A stretch of 40,512 bases of DNA from Thermoprotei archaeon (lineage in GTDB: Archaea; Thermoproteota; Thermoprotei; Thermofilales; B15-G2). Under the pieces are notes generated by a model that made no database searches, was not told the DNA's origin, and worked only from the letters and a program-made list of their open reading frames with translations. Positions 1 through 8,543 of the stretch are shown piece after piece. The DNA lies in contig QMSB01000007.1 of the NCBI GenBank assembly GCA_003650815.1, forward strand, positions 1 to 40,512. The letters run 5' to 3'. Position 1 is the stretch's first letter. Each line of letters starts with the position of its first letter. The position numbers and the translations under genes are program-made.

Positions 1-2405
1 ATATCCCCGCTTTCTAACAATATTGTTTCAAATACAGCATAGCTAGTAAGGTATCCGTAATAAAGCATATTGTAATAAAACCCTATTCCTTGGAGGTTAT
101 ATAAAGATATAGTACCTCTGTATACTCCTATTGCTGAAGGCCACGGATACGCGTAGAGATCCATTTGAAAAGGAGCTATAATTCGGTACGGAGTGAAATA
201 TGTTGTGTAAGGAACTGTTCTCCACTCAGCTCTACCTGATCTAAAATCCATATAACCGTTAGTGCAGACATAGGCTCCTCTATAGGACAGTCCGTAAAAA
301 GGAAAAGTGAAGCCAAATGACTGATATACATAATTATCATCGCCGTACAGAATGTATGTTAATGACGATAATTCATAGAAAATATGAGGAAATTTCAGCA
401 CAATATAATACTCAGTGTCATACGCTGTACTATTGTTTATCGTATCTACATAACTCACATTGTAGTATTGCGAGGGGGGTTGTGCAGGCCCATTTTCTAA
501 TGTATTAAAATATATGTATACTTGAGAAATTGAGCCGGGCGTTATGTTCGCTGGAAAGACTATCCACATACACGCATTTGTCAGAGCGTTAAAGCCTGCC
601 GCAGTTGTGTAATTATATGGTATTTCTCGAAGCGTCGTAGCGTTAAGGACTCTTATCGAGTTAATGTCTAAGGTTCCAGCGACTCCGAGGTCTTCTAGAA
701 GTTTAGTAAAATTTATGAAAACTGGAGTAGGGAAATTTATTCTTCTAAATGGACTTGTTATATTTACTAAAACTCTATAGTATGGGGGTTTGCGTACATA
801 TAGTGTTGCATTAGCATAGCTTCCGTTATGGAGAATTACTACAGTTCCGTAGGAAGGCGGAAGATTTCCCTCTTCATAGCGTACCTCAAGAGAAACAGCG
901 ATGAGTTCTCTTACATAGAGTACTTCGCTTGTACTATTTTCTACAACTATTCCGAATACATCTGTTCCATTAGCTTTTACTAGCAGAGTTATCTTGGTAG
1001 CACTTGTGCCTGTAACATTTATTATATACTTAAAGAAGGCTTCTGCGCTCGAAGGCAAGACGTCGATCTTCACTGGTAGTGGTCCCAATACGATATTAGC
1101 GTCTCCATCGATTACTGATAAGCTCAAATATGTAGATACATTGTATACGTCTACGTCGCCAGTATTTCTCACTCTAATAGCTATAGTTGTGTTAAAGCCG
1201 CTTATGACGGTTGAAGGCGCAAAAATTACGCAGGATAAATTTCCTCCCTCTCTCACGTAGATTTCCCTTGAAGCTACTTCACTCGTGTATACAGTATGAC
1301 CTGTAACTGAATCATATCCATAAGCGTACACAAAAACAATTATTGTACCCCTACCCTGACATGTTAGGTTATATCTGAAGACTGCAAAACTATTAGCTGG
1401 TATAGTCTGAGGAGAGTCTAATAAGGCGTATTGAACACTTATTGATTGAGGATACTTACCTATCAGTGAAATCACTGGAGTAACATTATTTACATCATTT
1501 GGACCAAAGTTTGTCACATTGACTATAATAGTCACATTGTCTCCGCTCCGACACAAGTTGTTTTCGATAATTATTTTAGCGGAAATAGTGGAGATTCTAG
1601 GAGTAGGAACTACGCCGACAGTTCTATTAGCTGAGACAGATACGTTGAGTGAGAGGAAGTATGCTGTAAATGTCACGTTCTCGGCAGTGCCTAAGGAGTT
1701 CACAGTGATATTCCAGAAAAATATGGCAGTTGCTCCTGGAGGAAGGCGATCTATACTCGTCGGAGTTGCATTACTTATAGAAATATTAACGTCTTCCGGA
1801 GAGTAGCTCAATATAGGTGTTAGGTTAAATAAAGGTGAAGTAGAGTTATTGATAACAACTAGCCAAACAGAGCCTACACAACCATTATAGAGTACAGGGG
1901 GGCTTACAAATAAATATGCCATAGGAACTACTAATTTTAAATATGTTGAATAAACATTTCCTCTCGTAGAGAGTAATTTAAATAGATAATATCTAGTTTC
2001 ATTAGGAATTATATAAGGTATAGTTATATTGAAATAGAGGCACTCACCAGGAGAAATACTCCTAAAAGAGGGCTGTACAAGGGGGATATCTGTATAATTT
2101 CCTTTATCTATTAAAAAAGCGTAGATGTGCTGAGGTGTAAGTGTAAGAGAGCCTGTATTAAGTAGCCCGAATGTAATCATACAGTCGCCATTGGTGACAT
2201 TTATTTTAACTATAAATAGCTCAGCATTTTCAGCCATTTTTTCTCTTTCCTCTCTTACTACCTGAACACCAGTCCTACTTATCTCGCCTATACGATGTAT
2301 TAAGAAAAGCATAAAAGCTATCGAAAGCACTATTATTAAGATCATAAACATAGTAGCTATTGGAACAGATATTCCCTTACGGCGACCTAACACTGTATTC
2401 AGCAT
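1..2405 (-). CDS. Large prepilin-like surface adhesin (3' end beyond window)
   Basis: This open frame is uninterrupted for 801 codons and leaves the window at base 1, so the C-terminus is missing. The N-terminus reads MLNTVLGRRKG then ISVPIATMFMILIIVL: a basic stretch, a glycine cleavage site and a hydrophobic helix (about residues 14-36), which is the class III (prepilin) signal of archaeal type IV pilins. The rest is predicted extracellular, rich in Asn-x-Ser/Thr sites, with several beta-sandwich stretches carrying the CARDB-like N-x-G pattern (for example VRNTGDVDVYNV). Near residue 540 a new domain begins (PPYYRVLVNITSPF), and residues about 690-790 contain FGFTFPFYG and VCTNGYMDF, reminiscent of nidogen-like adhesion domains. 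The start overlaps the end of the upstream small pilin gene by 29 bp, so the two are probably cotranscribed. Prepilin assignment is fairly firm; the adhesin role is inference. Confidence 0.8.
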   Translation of the reverse strand, partial: MLNTVLGRRKGISVPIATMFMILIIVLSIAFMLFLIHRIGEISRTGVQVVREEREKMAENAELFIVKINVTNGDCMITFGLLNTGSLTLTPQHIYAFLIDKGNYTDIPLVQPSFRSISPGECLYFNITIPYIIPNETRYYLFKLLSTRGNVYSTYLKLVVPMAYLFVSPPVLYNGCVGSVWLVVINNSTSPLFNLTPILSYSPEDVNISISNATPTSIDRLPPGATAIFFWNITVNSLGTAENVTFTAYFLSLNVSVSANRTVGVVPTPRISTISAKIIIENNLCRSGDNVTIIVNVTNFGPNDVNNVTPVISLIGKYPQSISVQYALLDSPQTIPANSFAVFRYNLTCQGRGTIIVFVYAYGYDSVTGHTVYTSEVASREIYVREGGNLSCVIFAPSTVISGFNTTIAIRVRNTGDVDVYNVSTYLSLSVIDGDANIVLGPLPVKIDVLPSSAEAFFKYIINVTGTSATKITLLVKANGTDVFGIVVENSTSEVLYVRELIAVSLEVRYEEGNLPPSYGTVVILHNGSYANATLYVRKPPYYRVLVNITSPFRRINFPTPVFINFTKLLEDLGVAGTLDINSIRVLNATTLREIPYNYTTAAGFNALTNACMWIVFPANITPGSISQVYIYFNTLENGPAQPPSQYYNVSYVDTINNSTAYDTEYYIVLKFPHIFYELSSLTYILYGDDNYVYQSFGFTFPFYGLSYRGAYVCTNGYMDFRSGRAEWRTVPYTTYFTPYRIIAPFQMDLYAYPWPSAIGVYRGTISLYNLQGIGFYYNMLYYGYLTSYAVFETILLESGD

Positions 2406-2823
2406 AATTACCCCTCCTACTAACAACCCTTATTCTAATAAGAGAAGAAGAGCTAACTGTAGAAGTAAAAGGAACTTTTATTACAGCGACTCTACTAGGC
2501 ATAAGCTTATAAGCAGGCAATAAATTTACAAGAGTATCATTAATGTAAACTGTACTTATGGTTACTAGTATATCACCATAATTATAAACATATATTGAAA
2601 TATTTAAAGTAGAAGAATCAGAGTTTTTTGAGACTGATACATGAATTATTTTAAATCTTTCACGCAAGGAAAGTTCTTCTTCTAATAGAAGTCTATTAAC
2701 AGCACTTTCAACATTTGATAAATATCCAGTATACCATAAGTAAATTATTAAACTAATTACCACAGTTATAACAAGCATCAACACAGAGGACACTACTTCA
2801 CTTACTGCTCTGTCATTTTTCAT
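2377..2823 (-). CDS. Small archaeal type IV pilin-like protein
   Basis: This 148-residue protein starts MKNDRAVSEVVSSVLMLVIT, the usual archaeal pilin N-terminus: a short charged leader, Ala-Val-Ser at the expected prepilin peptidase site and a hydrophobic helix (about residues 8-30) that forms the filament core. The remainder looks like a small beta domain with alternating hydrophobic residues and no cysteines. It matches the length and layout of Pilin_N/DUF1628-type archaeal pilins. It is the first gene of a minus-strand pair with the large adhesin and is divergent from the secretion ATPase gene. It could be the major pilin or a minor subunit; the sequence does not decide this. Confidence 0.82.
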   Translation of the reverse strand: MKNDRAVSEVVSSVLMLVITVVISLIIYLWYTGYLSNVESAVNRLLLEEELSLRERFKIIHVSVSKNSDSSTLNISIYVYNYGDILVTISTVYINDTLVNLLPAYKLMPSRVAVIKVPFTSTVSSSSLIRIRVVSRRGNYAEYSVRSP

Positions 2824-2845
2824 AACTAGTTATTTCTACATAGAT

Positions 2846-2894
2846 TGTGATAAAAACTTTGTGCATATTTTTGAACGAAAAATCAATATATCTT
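2846..2894. promoter_or_regulatory. Divergent promoter region of the pilus locus
   Basis: On the plus strand an ATATAT-type TATA element at about 2886-2893 lies some 33 bp before the ATG at 2922. On the minus strand a TTTTTATC element at about 2850-2857 lies 27-34 bp before the ATG at 2823. Both fit archaeal TATA spacing for leaderless or very short-leader transcripts. No clear operator was seen. Confidence 0.5.
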
Positions 2895-2921
2895 GCCGTA
2901 AGTATCTTAGTAGAGATTTAA

Positions 2922-4427
2922 ATGAGAGCTGAACTAAAGCTTAAGGAAACACGTTTCAAAGGCTACATATTTAAGGAGTTTTATGCAGTTAACCCTCCTT
3001 TAGCTTATGTTGCTATAGCTAAAGACAAAAGAGGGTTCCTAAAATATCTAGTAATAGAGCCTCTTTTAAGCGATTACGAAAAGAAAGCTCTCGATGAAGT
3101 TAAAAGAATATTTCTAGATTTCATAGAGTCTAGTGAAAAGTTAATGATTGAAGCAAAGTCAGAAGAATTTGTGCAAAACACTATAGTAAAGATTATTAAG
3201 AAATTCAGGATAAAGGTACCAAAGCCTTCAATACACAAAATTATATATTATATTAAAAGAGACTTCCTAGGCTATGGGAAAATAGACGTTATGATAAGAG
3301 ACGAGAACCTCGAGGACATATCATGTGACGGAGTAGGCATACCTGTATACGTATGGCACAAATACTACGAGTCCATTCCATCAAACATAGTCTTTGAAAC
3401 CGAAGATGAGCTAGAAGCTATGATACACAGACTGGCCTACAAAGCTGGAAAACATATCTCAATAGCCAAGCCCATACTAGAGGGATCACTGCCCGAAGGA
3501 TTTCGTATACACCTTACCCTCAAAGAAGTCTCAATGAGAGGAGGCACATTTACCATAAGAAAGTTTAGAGCAGTACCCTTCACCATAATAGACTTAATAT
3601 CACTTAATACAGTATCTCCAGAACTAGCAGCCTACTTCTGGCTTGCAGTCGATAACATGAGGACAATAATAATAAGCGGAGCGACAGCAACAGGCAAAAC
3701 AACGATGTTAAACGCCATAGCCACTTTCATTAGACCCGAGCTGAAAATAGTGACTATCGAAGAAGTTCCTGAGATAAGACTTCCCCACGAAAACTGGATA
3801 CCTCTAGTAACTAGACCCTCTACTGAAGCGGGAGTAGAAAACATAACACTATACGATTTACTGAAGTCAGCTCTAAGGCAGCGGCCAGACTACATTATCA
3901 TAGGAGAGGTGAGAGGAGAAGAAGCATTTACTCTCTTCCAAGCAATAGCTTCAGGACACGCGGGCATGTGTACAATACACGCCGAAAGCTGCGAAGCCGC
4001 CGTAATGAGACTTCAAGCAAGACCAATGAATGTCCCTCCAGAACTCATACCTTTCGCTAATGTATTTGTGCAGATGGTGAGACATAAGCTAGGCGACAGA
4101 GCTGTAAGAAGAGTCTATGAAGTTTACGAAGTATTAGGCTACGATAGAGCTAAAGGAGAAGTGAAAATGAAGAGGGTATTTAGATGGGATGCGAGAAGAG
4201 ACATTTTTGTACAAGTCGGAGAAAGCGAGCTTCTCAAGAAAATAGCTGAAAGAAACTTCGTGACGCTAAATGAAATAATGGAAGAGTGGCATAGAAGAGC
4301 AGAAATACTTAATATACTAGCTTTAAGAAAAATAAAGAGCTTTGATGAAGTAGCAGAGTTTATCAATAAGTACTATAGGAGTCCGAGAGAAGCCTATACT
4401 TCGCTTAAGGCGGGGGCTATTATATAA
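2922..4427 (+). CDS. Type II/IV secretion (pilus assembly) ATPase
   Basis: This 501-residue protein is a GspE/PilB/TadA-family ATPase that powers assembly of type IV pilus-like filaments on the inner face of the membrane. Walker A is GATATGKT at about residues 252-259. The Walker B region reads YIIIGEVRGEE at about 324-334. The conserved His box follows as HAGMCTIHAES near 345-355. The N-terminal half matches the archaeal N-domain of these ATPases, including the stretch YGKIDVMIRDENLEDISCDG. Length is normal for archaeal members. The next gene starts on the last base of the stop codon (TAATG), showing translational coupling with the membrane protein. Family assignment is firm; which filament it serves is inferred from the adjacent pilin genes. 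Confidence 0.95.
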   Translation: MRAELKLKETRFKGYIFKEFYAVNPPLAYVAIAKDKRGFLKYLVIEPLLSDYEKKALDEVKRIFLDFIESSEKLMIEAKSEEFVQNTIVKIIKKFRIKVPKPSIHKIIYYIKRDFLGYGKIDVMIRDENLEDISCDGVGIPVYVWHKYYESIPSNIVFETEDELEAMIHRLAYKAGKHISIAKPILEGSLPEGFRIHLTLKEVSMRGGTFTIRKFRAVPFTIIDLISLNTVSPELAAYFWLAVDNMRTIIISGATATGKTTMLNAIATFIRPELKIVTIEEVPEIRLPHENWIPLVTRPSTEAGVENITLYDLLKSALRQRPDYIIIGEVRGEEAFTLFQAIASGHAGMCTIHAESCEAAVMRLQARPMNVPPELIPFANVFVQMVRHKLGDRAVRRVYEVYEVLGYDRAKGEVKMKRVFRWDARRDIFVQVGESELLKKIAERNFVTLNEIMEEWHRRAEILNILALRKIKSFDEVAEFINKYYRSPREAYTSLKAGAII

Positions 4428-5296
4428 TGCTAGAAGCATATGGCTACAAGTTCTATAGAACTTTCCTCGAGAGATATGAAGATAAATTGAGGTCTTTTAT
4501 AGATTTGTGTATAAAGGCAAAAATAAAGATGCACTATAAAGCGTACATCGGATTAACTTTTTCTATACCTTTTTTTACATTAGCCGCGTCCTTAGTTATC
4601 TTAGTGATATTACATATAGTACTATTGAAAGCCCCCCTCTTTATATCGATACTTCTTGGAATAATACTCTCGTTGGTCGTCTCACTATCCTTCTTAATGT
4701 TTATGATAGCTTACCCCCTCTACAAAGTTTCAGAGAGAAGAAGAATAATAGAAAAAAGTTTGCTTTATACAGTTAGCTATATGGCTGTATTAGCTGCGGG
4801 AGGAGCATCGCTGGAGCATATGTTAGAAAGAGTAGCAGAAGTAGAGCCTGAGAAAGAGATCAGAAGCGAATTTCAAGGTATAGTGAAGAGCATAAAAGTA
4901 CTTGGATATGACCTGCCTACAGCACTAAGTATTGCGGCTCAGCGAACAGCATCGCCAGTTTTCGCGAGGCTCCTTATAGGTTTAAGAGAAACCGCGCTTA
5001 CTAGCGGGGATCTAAGAAGCTACCTAAACTATGTGACGTCTACTATGATTAGAGAAAAGGAATCTAAACTCGAAAGCTTAGTAGAGACACTGAGCTTTCT
5101 CTCTGAAGTATATGTCGCAGCAATGGTCGCTGCACCAGTAATATTCATACTACTTTTCGTCTTGATGTCAATGATAGGTGGAGCGGTCTTCGGACTAGAT
5201 CCAGTAGTGCTGACTGTAGCCATTATTTTAATATACATGCCGTCGGCCTCTCTTGTAATGCTACTTCTATATGATAGCGTATTGTCTAGATCTTAA
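4427..5296 (+). CDS. TadC/GspF-type pilus assembly membrane protein 1
   Basis: This 289-residue integral membrane protein has two helices near residues 45-100, a cytoplasmic helical stretch (about 110-225) of the T2SSF type, and two C-terminal helices (about 230-285). The segment SYMAVLAAGGASLEHMLERVA matches the start of archaeal T2SSF domains, where a small-residue turn precedes the helix bundle. It probably forms half of the inner-membrane platform on which the upstream ATPase acts. It overlaps the ATPase gene by one base and is followed after 30 bp by a second, divergent T2SSF protein, a split arrangement common in archaeal pilus operons (TadB/TadC-like). Confidence 0.88.
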   Translation: MLEAYGYKFYRTFLERYEDKLRSFIDLCIKAKIKMHYKAYIGLTFSIPFFTLAASLVILVILHIVLLKAPLFISILLGIILSLVVSLSFLMFMIAYPLYKVSERRRIIEKSLLYTVSYMAVLAAGGASLEHMLERVAEVEPEKEIRSEFQGIVKSIKVLGYDLPTALSIAAQRTASPVFARLLIGLRETALTSGDLRSYLNYVTSTMIREKESKLESLVETLSFLSEVYVAAMVAAPVIFILLFVLMSMIGGAVFGLDPVVLTVAIILIYMPSASLVMLLLYDSVLSRS

Positions 5297-5326
5297 AAAA
5301 TTTAAGCGGAGAATCATGAATACTCT

Positions 5327-6265
5327 GTGAGCATACTAATTCCAAAAGAGCTTAGATACTCAGTGTACACTCTATCCGGGATATTAGGTACAATTATCAT
5401 ATTCTTTCCTATACTTACAGGTATTAAAACTCTAAATGAATGTTTAGTATTTACATCTATAGGTATACCTTTACCCTATGACTTAATTTTCAATACTTCA
5501 GTTATATTTGGCTTAATTCTCATCTGTATACCAATAGCTCTCATAAACTACTTAGAAGACAGATATGTCAGAAGCTTAGAGGACAAACTACCAGACTTTT
5601 TCAAAGAATTAGCTGAGAGCACCAGAGCAGGGCTAAGTTTACCACAAGCCCTAGAGGATTACGCGAGAAGAGAGCGAGAGAGCGCTTTAGGTAAAGAGTT
5701 AAACAAAGTAGTGATAAGGTACAAGCTGCGAGCAGACTTCGAAGACGCTGTAAAAAGTCTAGCGAAAAGAATACCCACGACCTCAGTCCAGAGAGCTTAC
5801 GTAACACTAGTAGAAGCTTATAGGAGTGGAGGTAGAATGACTGAAGTCTTAGATTCAGCTGCTAGAATATACTCTATGATAAGAGACTACGAACAGAGCA
5901 AGAGAGGAAGACTAAAACACTACGTGTGGATAATATACATGAGCGTGTTTCTCTTTAGCTTTATAGCAGTAATAATAATGGAGTCATTCATAAGGCCTAC
6001 AGCAGAAATAGGCAAAGCAGTAGGAGGAACCTTTATTTTCGGTACACTAGATGAGCGAATTTATGAAGGACTGTTCTTTCTAAGCTCTCTTGTTCAGTCG
6101 ATTATGGGAGGATTCATAGCAGGAAAGATCGTTGAAGGATCCGCTACCAAAGGTATAAAACACGTAATTATAATGTTAATCGCGGTAGCTTTCTTCTTTA
6201 GTATTTTAAGTATTATACTGAGAGGCTACTTTGAATCTATAATAAAAGGATCTATCTCCATGTAA
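5327..6265 (+). CDS. TadC/GspF-type pilus assembly membrane protein 2
   Basis: This is the second platform protein, 312 residues. It has helices near residues 13-33 and 58-80, a T2SSF cytoplasmic region beginning LPDFFKELAESTRAGLSLPQ (about residue 88), and three C-terminal hydrophobic segments from about residue 205. The start is GTG: the nearby ATG at 5316 opens a four-codon frame ending in TGA, so GTG at 5327 is the only sensible start. It ends the ATPase-platform operon and is convergent with the next gene 16 bp away. No prepilin peptidase gene is visible in this window, so maturation of the pilins would depend on a gene elsewhere. Confidence 0.88.
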   Translation: MSILIPKELRYSVYTLSGILGTIIIFFPILTGIKTLNECLVFTSIGIPLPYDLIFNTSVIFGLILICIPIALINYLEDRYVRSLEDKLPDFFKELAESTRAGLSLPQALEDYARRERESALGKELNKVVIRYKLRADFEDAVKSLAKRIPTTSVQRAYVTLVEAYRSGGRMTEVLDSAARIYSMIRDYEQSKRGRLKHYVWIIYMSVFLFSFIAVIIMESFIRPTAEIGKAVGGTFIFGTLDERIYEGLFFLSSLVQSIMGGFIAGKIVEGSATKGIKHVIIMLIAVAFFFSILSIILRGYFESIIKGSISM

Positions 6266-6283
6266 TCTAATTAATTCAGATTA
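6263..6283. terminator. Short inverted repeat between convergent genes
   Basis: TAATCT and AGATTA form a 6-bp inverted repeat with a 9-nt loop that includes both stop codons of the converging genes. It could act as a bidirectional terminator or may simply be AT-rich chance; no long T tract follows. Confidence 0.3.
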
Positions 6284-7225
6284 ACTTCTAATATCTGAAA
6301 CTATATTGTCATAAATCTTAGTTAATTTATCTCTGAGTTCTTCAACGCTATTAAAAGTAATACACATAAACTCCGTTTCATAGCTCTCTTTCACACCACT
6401 TCCTTTTAAAACTAAAAGGACAGACTTTACTGCATTTACATCTCTTATATCGATGTATTTTGCATAAGATCTCACATAGATGTCCGAGCAGTCTCCATCA
6501 GCGAGCTTTACGTCAATATAGAGTCCTTTATTTTCTCTTATAGCTAGAAATGAGAAAACATGATTAAGTCCGCTGGCTCCTTTAGCTATAGCCTCCTCTT
6601 TTACACTAAATCCTCTTTCCTCGAAAAATGATCTAACTATATTTAAAACGATTGATTCCTCAAGTTCCTTAAATTTCTGCTCTACTATTTCATACTCATA
6701 TATTCTCTCATAAATAGCTTCCCTATGAGTGAACTCTATGCCACAATTTAAGCAATAATGCTTAACAGCCGGTTCATCAAATCTAGCTTTACAGGAATTA
6801 CATTCCATTATTTCTCCTAAAAGCTCTAAATCCTCACTTCTAATGACTTCTCCACATGTTGGACATTTTTCTTTGAATGTCGACAAGACATCAATGTGAC
6901 CACAAGGTACATGCATAACTAGCTTTATTCTCTCTACATCAAATGAGCCGCAGTTTGGGCATAAGTACTTTGATAGTGCTAGGTGAGAGTTACAATTAGG
7001 ACACAGTATTATTCTCGTAAATTTTCCTCTTTTAAGGTATCCTTCAGAAGCTAGCTCTTCTAATAGGTCAACGACTTCAAAGTAGTTGCCTATATCAGGA
7101 TAATATATTCCTTCTACTTCTACGACAGGTTTTAATACTTTTATATCTTTTGTTAGTAGAGAATATACAAGATATCTAACATTCTCTCTGGTAATTTCAG
7201 TTTTACTAAAGCTTTTTTGGCTCAT
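6281..7225 (-). CDS. Multi-zinc-ribbon protein with nuclease-fold-like C-terminus
   Basis: This 314-residue soluble protein has a helical N-terminus (1-70) and then a cysteine-rich region: C75/C78, C89/C92, H105-x2-C108-x-H110, C121/C124, C142/C145 and C158/C161, enough for several zinc sites. The region, with its VPCGH core, recalls the TackOD1 (Thaumarchaeal output domain 1) family of TACK archaea, though I cannot confirm the match. The C-terminal third (about 185-310) has the pattern of a restriction-endonuclease-like fold: HVFSFLAI, then GLYIDVK, where D238-x-K240 looks like the D/E-x-K motif but the usual upstream acidic residue is Ser. It may therefore be a binding or regulatory domain. 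The gene is monocistronic with its own TATA-like element about 25-35 bp upstream (7250-7260). Confidence 0.7.
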   Translation of the reverse strand: MSQKSFSKTEITRENVRYLVYSLLTKDIKVLKPVVEVEGIYYPDIGNYFEVVDLLEELASEGYLKRGKFTRIILCPNCNSHLALSKYLCPNCGSFDVERIKLVMHVPCGHIDVLSTFKEKCPTCGEVIRSEDLELLGEIMECNSCKARFDEPAVKHYCLNCGIEFTHREAIYERIYEYEIVEQKFKELEESIVLNIVRSFFEERGFSVKEEAIAKGASGLNHVFSFLAIRENKGLYIDVKLADGDCSDIYVRSYAKYIDIRDVNAVKSVLLVLKGSGVKESYETEFMCITFNSVEELRDKLTKIYDNIVSDIRS

Positions 7226-7398
7226 AATCCACTATATAAACTCACCTTAGGAGACTTTATATTTTTTAGGTTAGGTTTTTGATGTATCACGATAAGCTAT
7301 CATCCACAATGTTACTTAATGAAGTAGCCTCTATTAGAGAAGACCGATAAGGCATTATAGTATAAATATAATGTAAAGAAAAATTAAGAAGGAATATT
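7226..7398. other. Intergenic region with promoter and terminator elements
   Basis: This 173-bp gap separates two minus-strand genes. Next to 7225 it holds a TATA-like element for the zinc-ribbon gene. Next to 7399 the minus strand reads TAATTTTTCTTTAC (about 7371-7384), a T-rich archaeal-type terminator for the upstream surface-protein gene. A 12-mer ATAAGCTATCAT at 7292-7303 recurs at 40012-40023. No RNA gene or convincing small ORF was seen. Confidence 0.4.
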
Positions 7399-8373
7399 TT
7401 ATTTTTTCTTTTTCTTGAGAAGAAGCACTACTATTACTGCTATGATCACTATGACTACTATGGGTAATACCATCATCAGTGTATTCATCAGCTTCTTCTG
7501 CTCAAGCGCTTTCCAAACAGGCTCTGGATTTACTCCTAGTTTAACTACTTTAGTCACGAATGCTGGACCGTCTAGTGATACATCGTGATATATTGTTGTC
7601 CACATTCCACGGTAGTGGTCGAAAGGTGCTTCAGCAGAATAGAACACTATGTTCTTCTTATCTGGAAAAACTTCAGCAGCCATTAAGACTAGCTTACCCT
7701 CATATCCTACTTCATGTACCTCAGGCAGGGGCTCAACGAACTCAGCTACAGCACCCTTGTCGCTTGTCCAAGCAATCCTGAAGACATTTTCGGGAGCCTT
7801 ATCTTCAAGAGGCATCCATTTGCCGTTCTTGTAGGCTACTATTATACCTGGTCCGTGGAAGAGCACAGGCTTACTTACCTTTAGTTCTCCAAAGACGTCA
7901 TCAGGATTTATTAGAGCTGCTACTCTGTATGGTTTACCGCAGTTCGATCCCCTATCTACACCTTCTGTGTGCTCGTTTCTTAGTACTGTTCCTACGGCTT
8001 CAGCTATTTTGTTCATTTTAGGTATTCTCTTGAAGTCTCCGCCCTTGTAGTCACTGTCACCACACAGCCATAGTGTTTTACCACCATCATTAAACCATTT
8101 TACAATAGCACTTATTTCCTCGTCAGCGAATTCAGCGTCAATATCCACTAGAACTACTATAAGCATTTTAGCATCCTTAATATCGTCATACGTAATAGTC
8201 TCTGTGAAAACCTTCCACTCAACATCAGTAATATTACCAATCATCCACTCAAGCTGCAAATTCATCTTAATCATTCCCTTAGCGAAGACAGCAACAACAG
8301 GCTTAGCCGAAGCAGTCCCGGCAATTAGTACTGCTAATAGAATTAGTGCTAGAAGGCATACTTTAGTTCTCAT
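7399..8373 (-). CDS. Membrane-anchored surface protein, glutamine-amidotransferase-like fold
   Basis: This 324-residue protein has a signal peptide ending ...AGTASA near residue 23, an extracellular domain, a C-terminal membrane helix (about 297-318) and a KKKKK tail. The external domain contains DAKMLIVVLVDIDAEFADEE followed by IVKWFNDGGKTLWLCGD, the pattern of class I glutamine-amidotransferase-like or DUF4350/GldG-type domains: a buried strand, then an acid-rich helix and a G-G-K turn. I see no catalytic Cys-His-Glu triad, so it is probably a binding domain. A TATA element on the minus strand at about 8400-8412 suits a leader of a few bases. It lies divergently beside the ABC importer operon, so a shared function is possible but unproven. 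Confidence 0.75.
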   Translation of the reverse strand: MRTKVCLLALILLAVLIAGTASAKPVVAVFAKGMIKMNLQLEWMIGNITDVEWKVFTETITYDDIKDAKMLIVVLVDIDAEFADEEISAIVKWFNDGGKTLWLCGDSDYKGGDFKRIPKMNKIAEAVGTVLRNEHTEGVDRGSNCGKPYRVAALINPDDVFGELKVSKPVLFHGPGIIVAYKNGKWMPLEDKAPENVFRIAWTSDKGAVAEFVEPLPEVHEVGYEGKLVLMAAEVFPDKKNIVFYSAEAPFDHYRGMWTTIYHDVSLDGPAFVTKVVKLGVNPEPVWKALEQKKLMNTLMMVLPIVVIVIIAVIVVLLLKKKKK

Positions 8374-8510
8374 AGTCTCCGGAAGTTAGACTTTCAGAAG
8401 GTATATAAGATTTATCTTAAAAATAAGCGTGCGAATACCGAATTTTTTAACTTAATTAAATAGCCCAACTATTTCTCGTGAAGAAAGCTTAGCTGAATAG
8501 CTCAGAGACA

Positions 8511-8543
8511 GGAATAAATATTTATGAGAGACATAACATACGA
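8511..8543 (+). promoter_or_regulatory. Promoter of the ABC importer operon
   Basis: A TATA element (ATAAATAT, 8514-8521) is centred about 25 bp before the ATG at 8543, which implies a leaderless transcript for the substrate-binding protein. Confidence 0.55.

Noticed and set aside
317-1806. Plus-strand open frames at 317-508, 994-1260 and 1519-1806
   Set aside because: They lie opposite the continuous 801-codon prepilin-like frame on the minus strand, and their translations show no protein-like features.
7309-7350. A short frame starting at ATG 7309 behind an ATAAGCTAT element
   Set aside because: It has only 13 codons and the AT element lies too close to the ATG for a TATA box.
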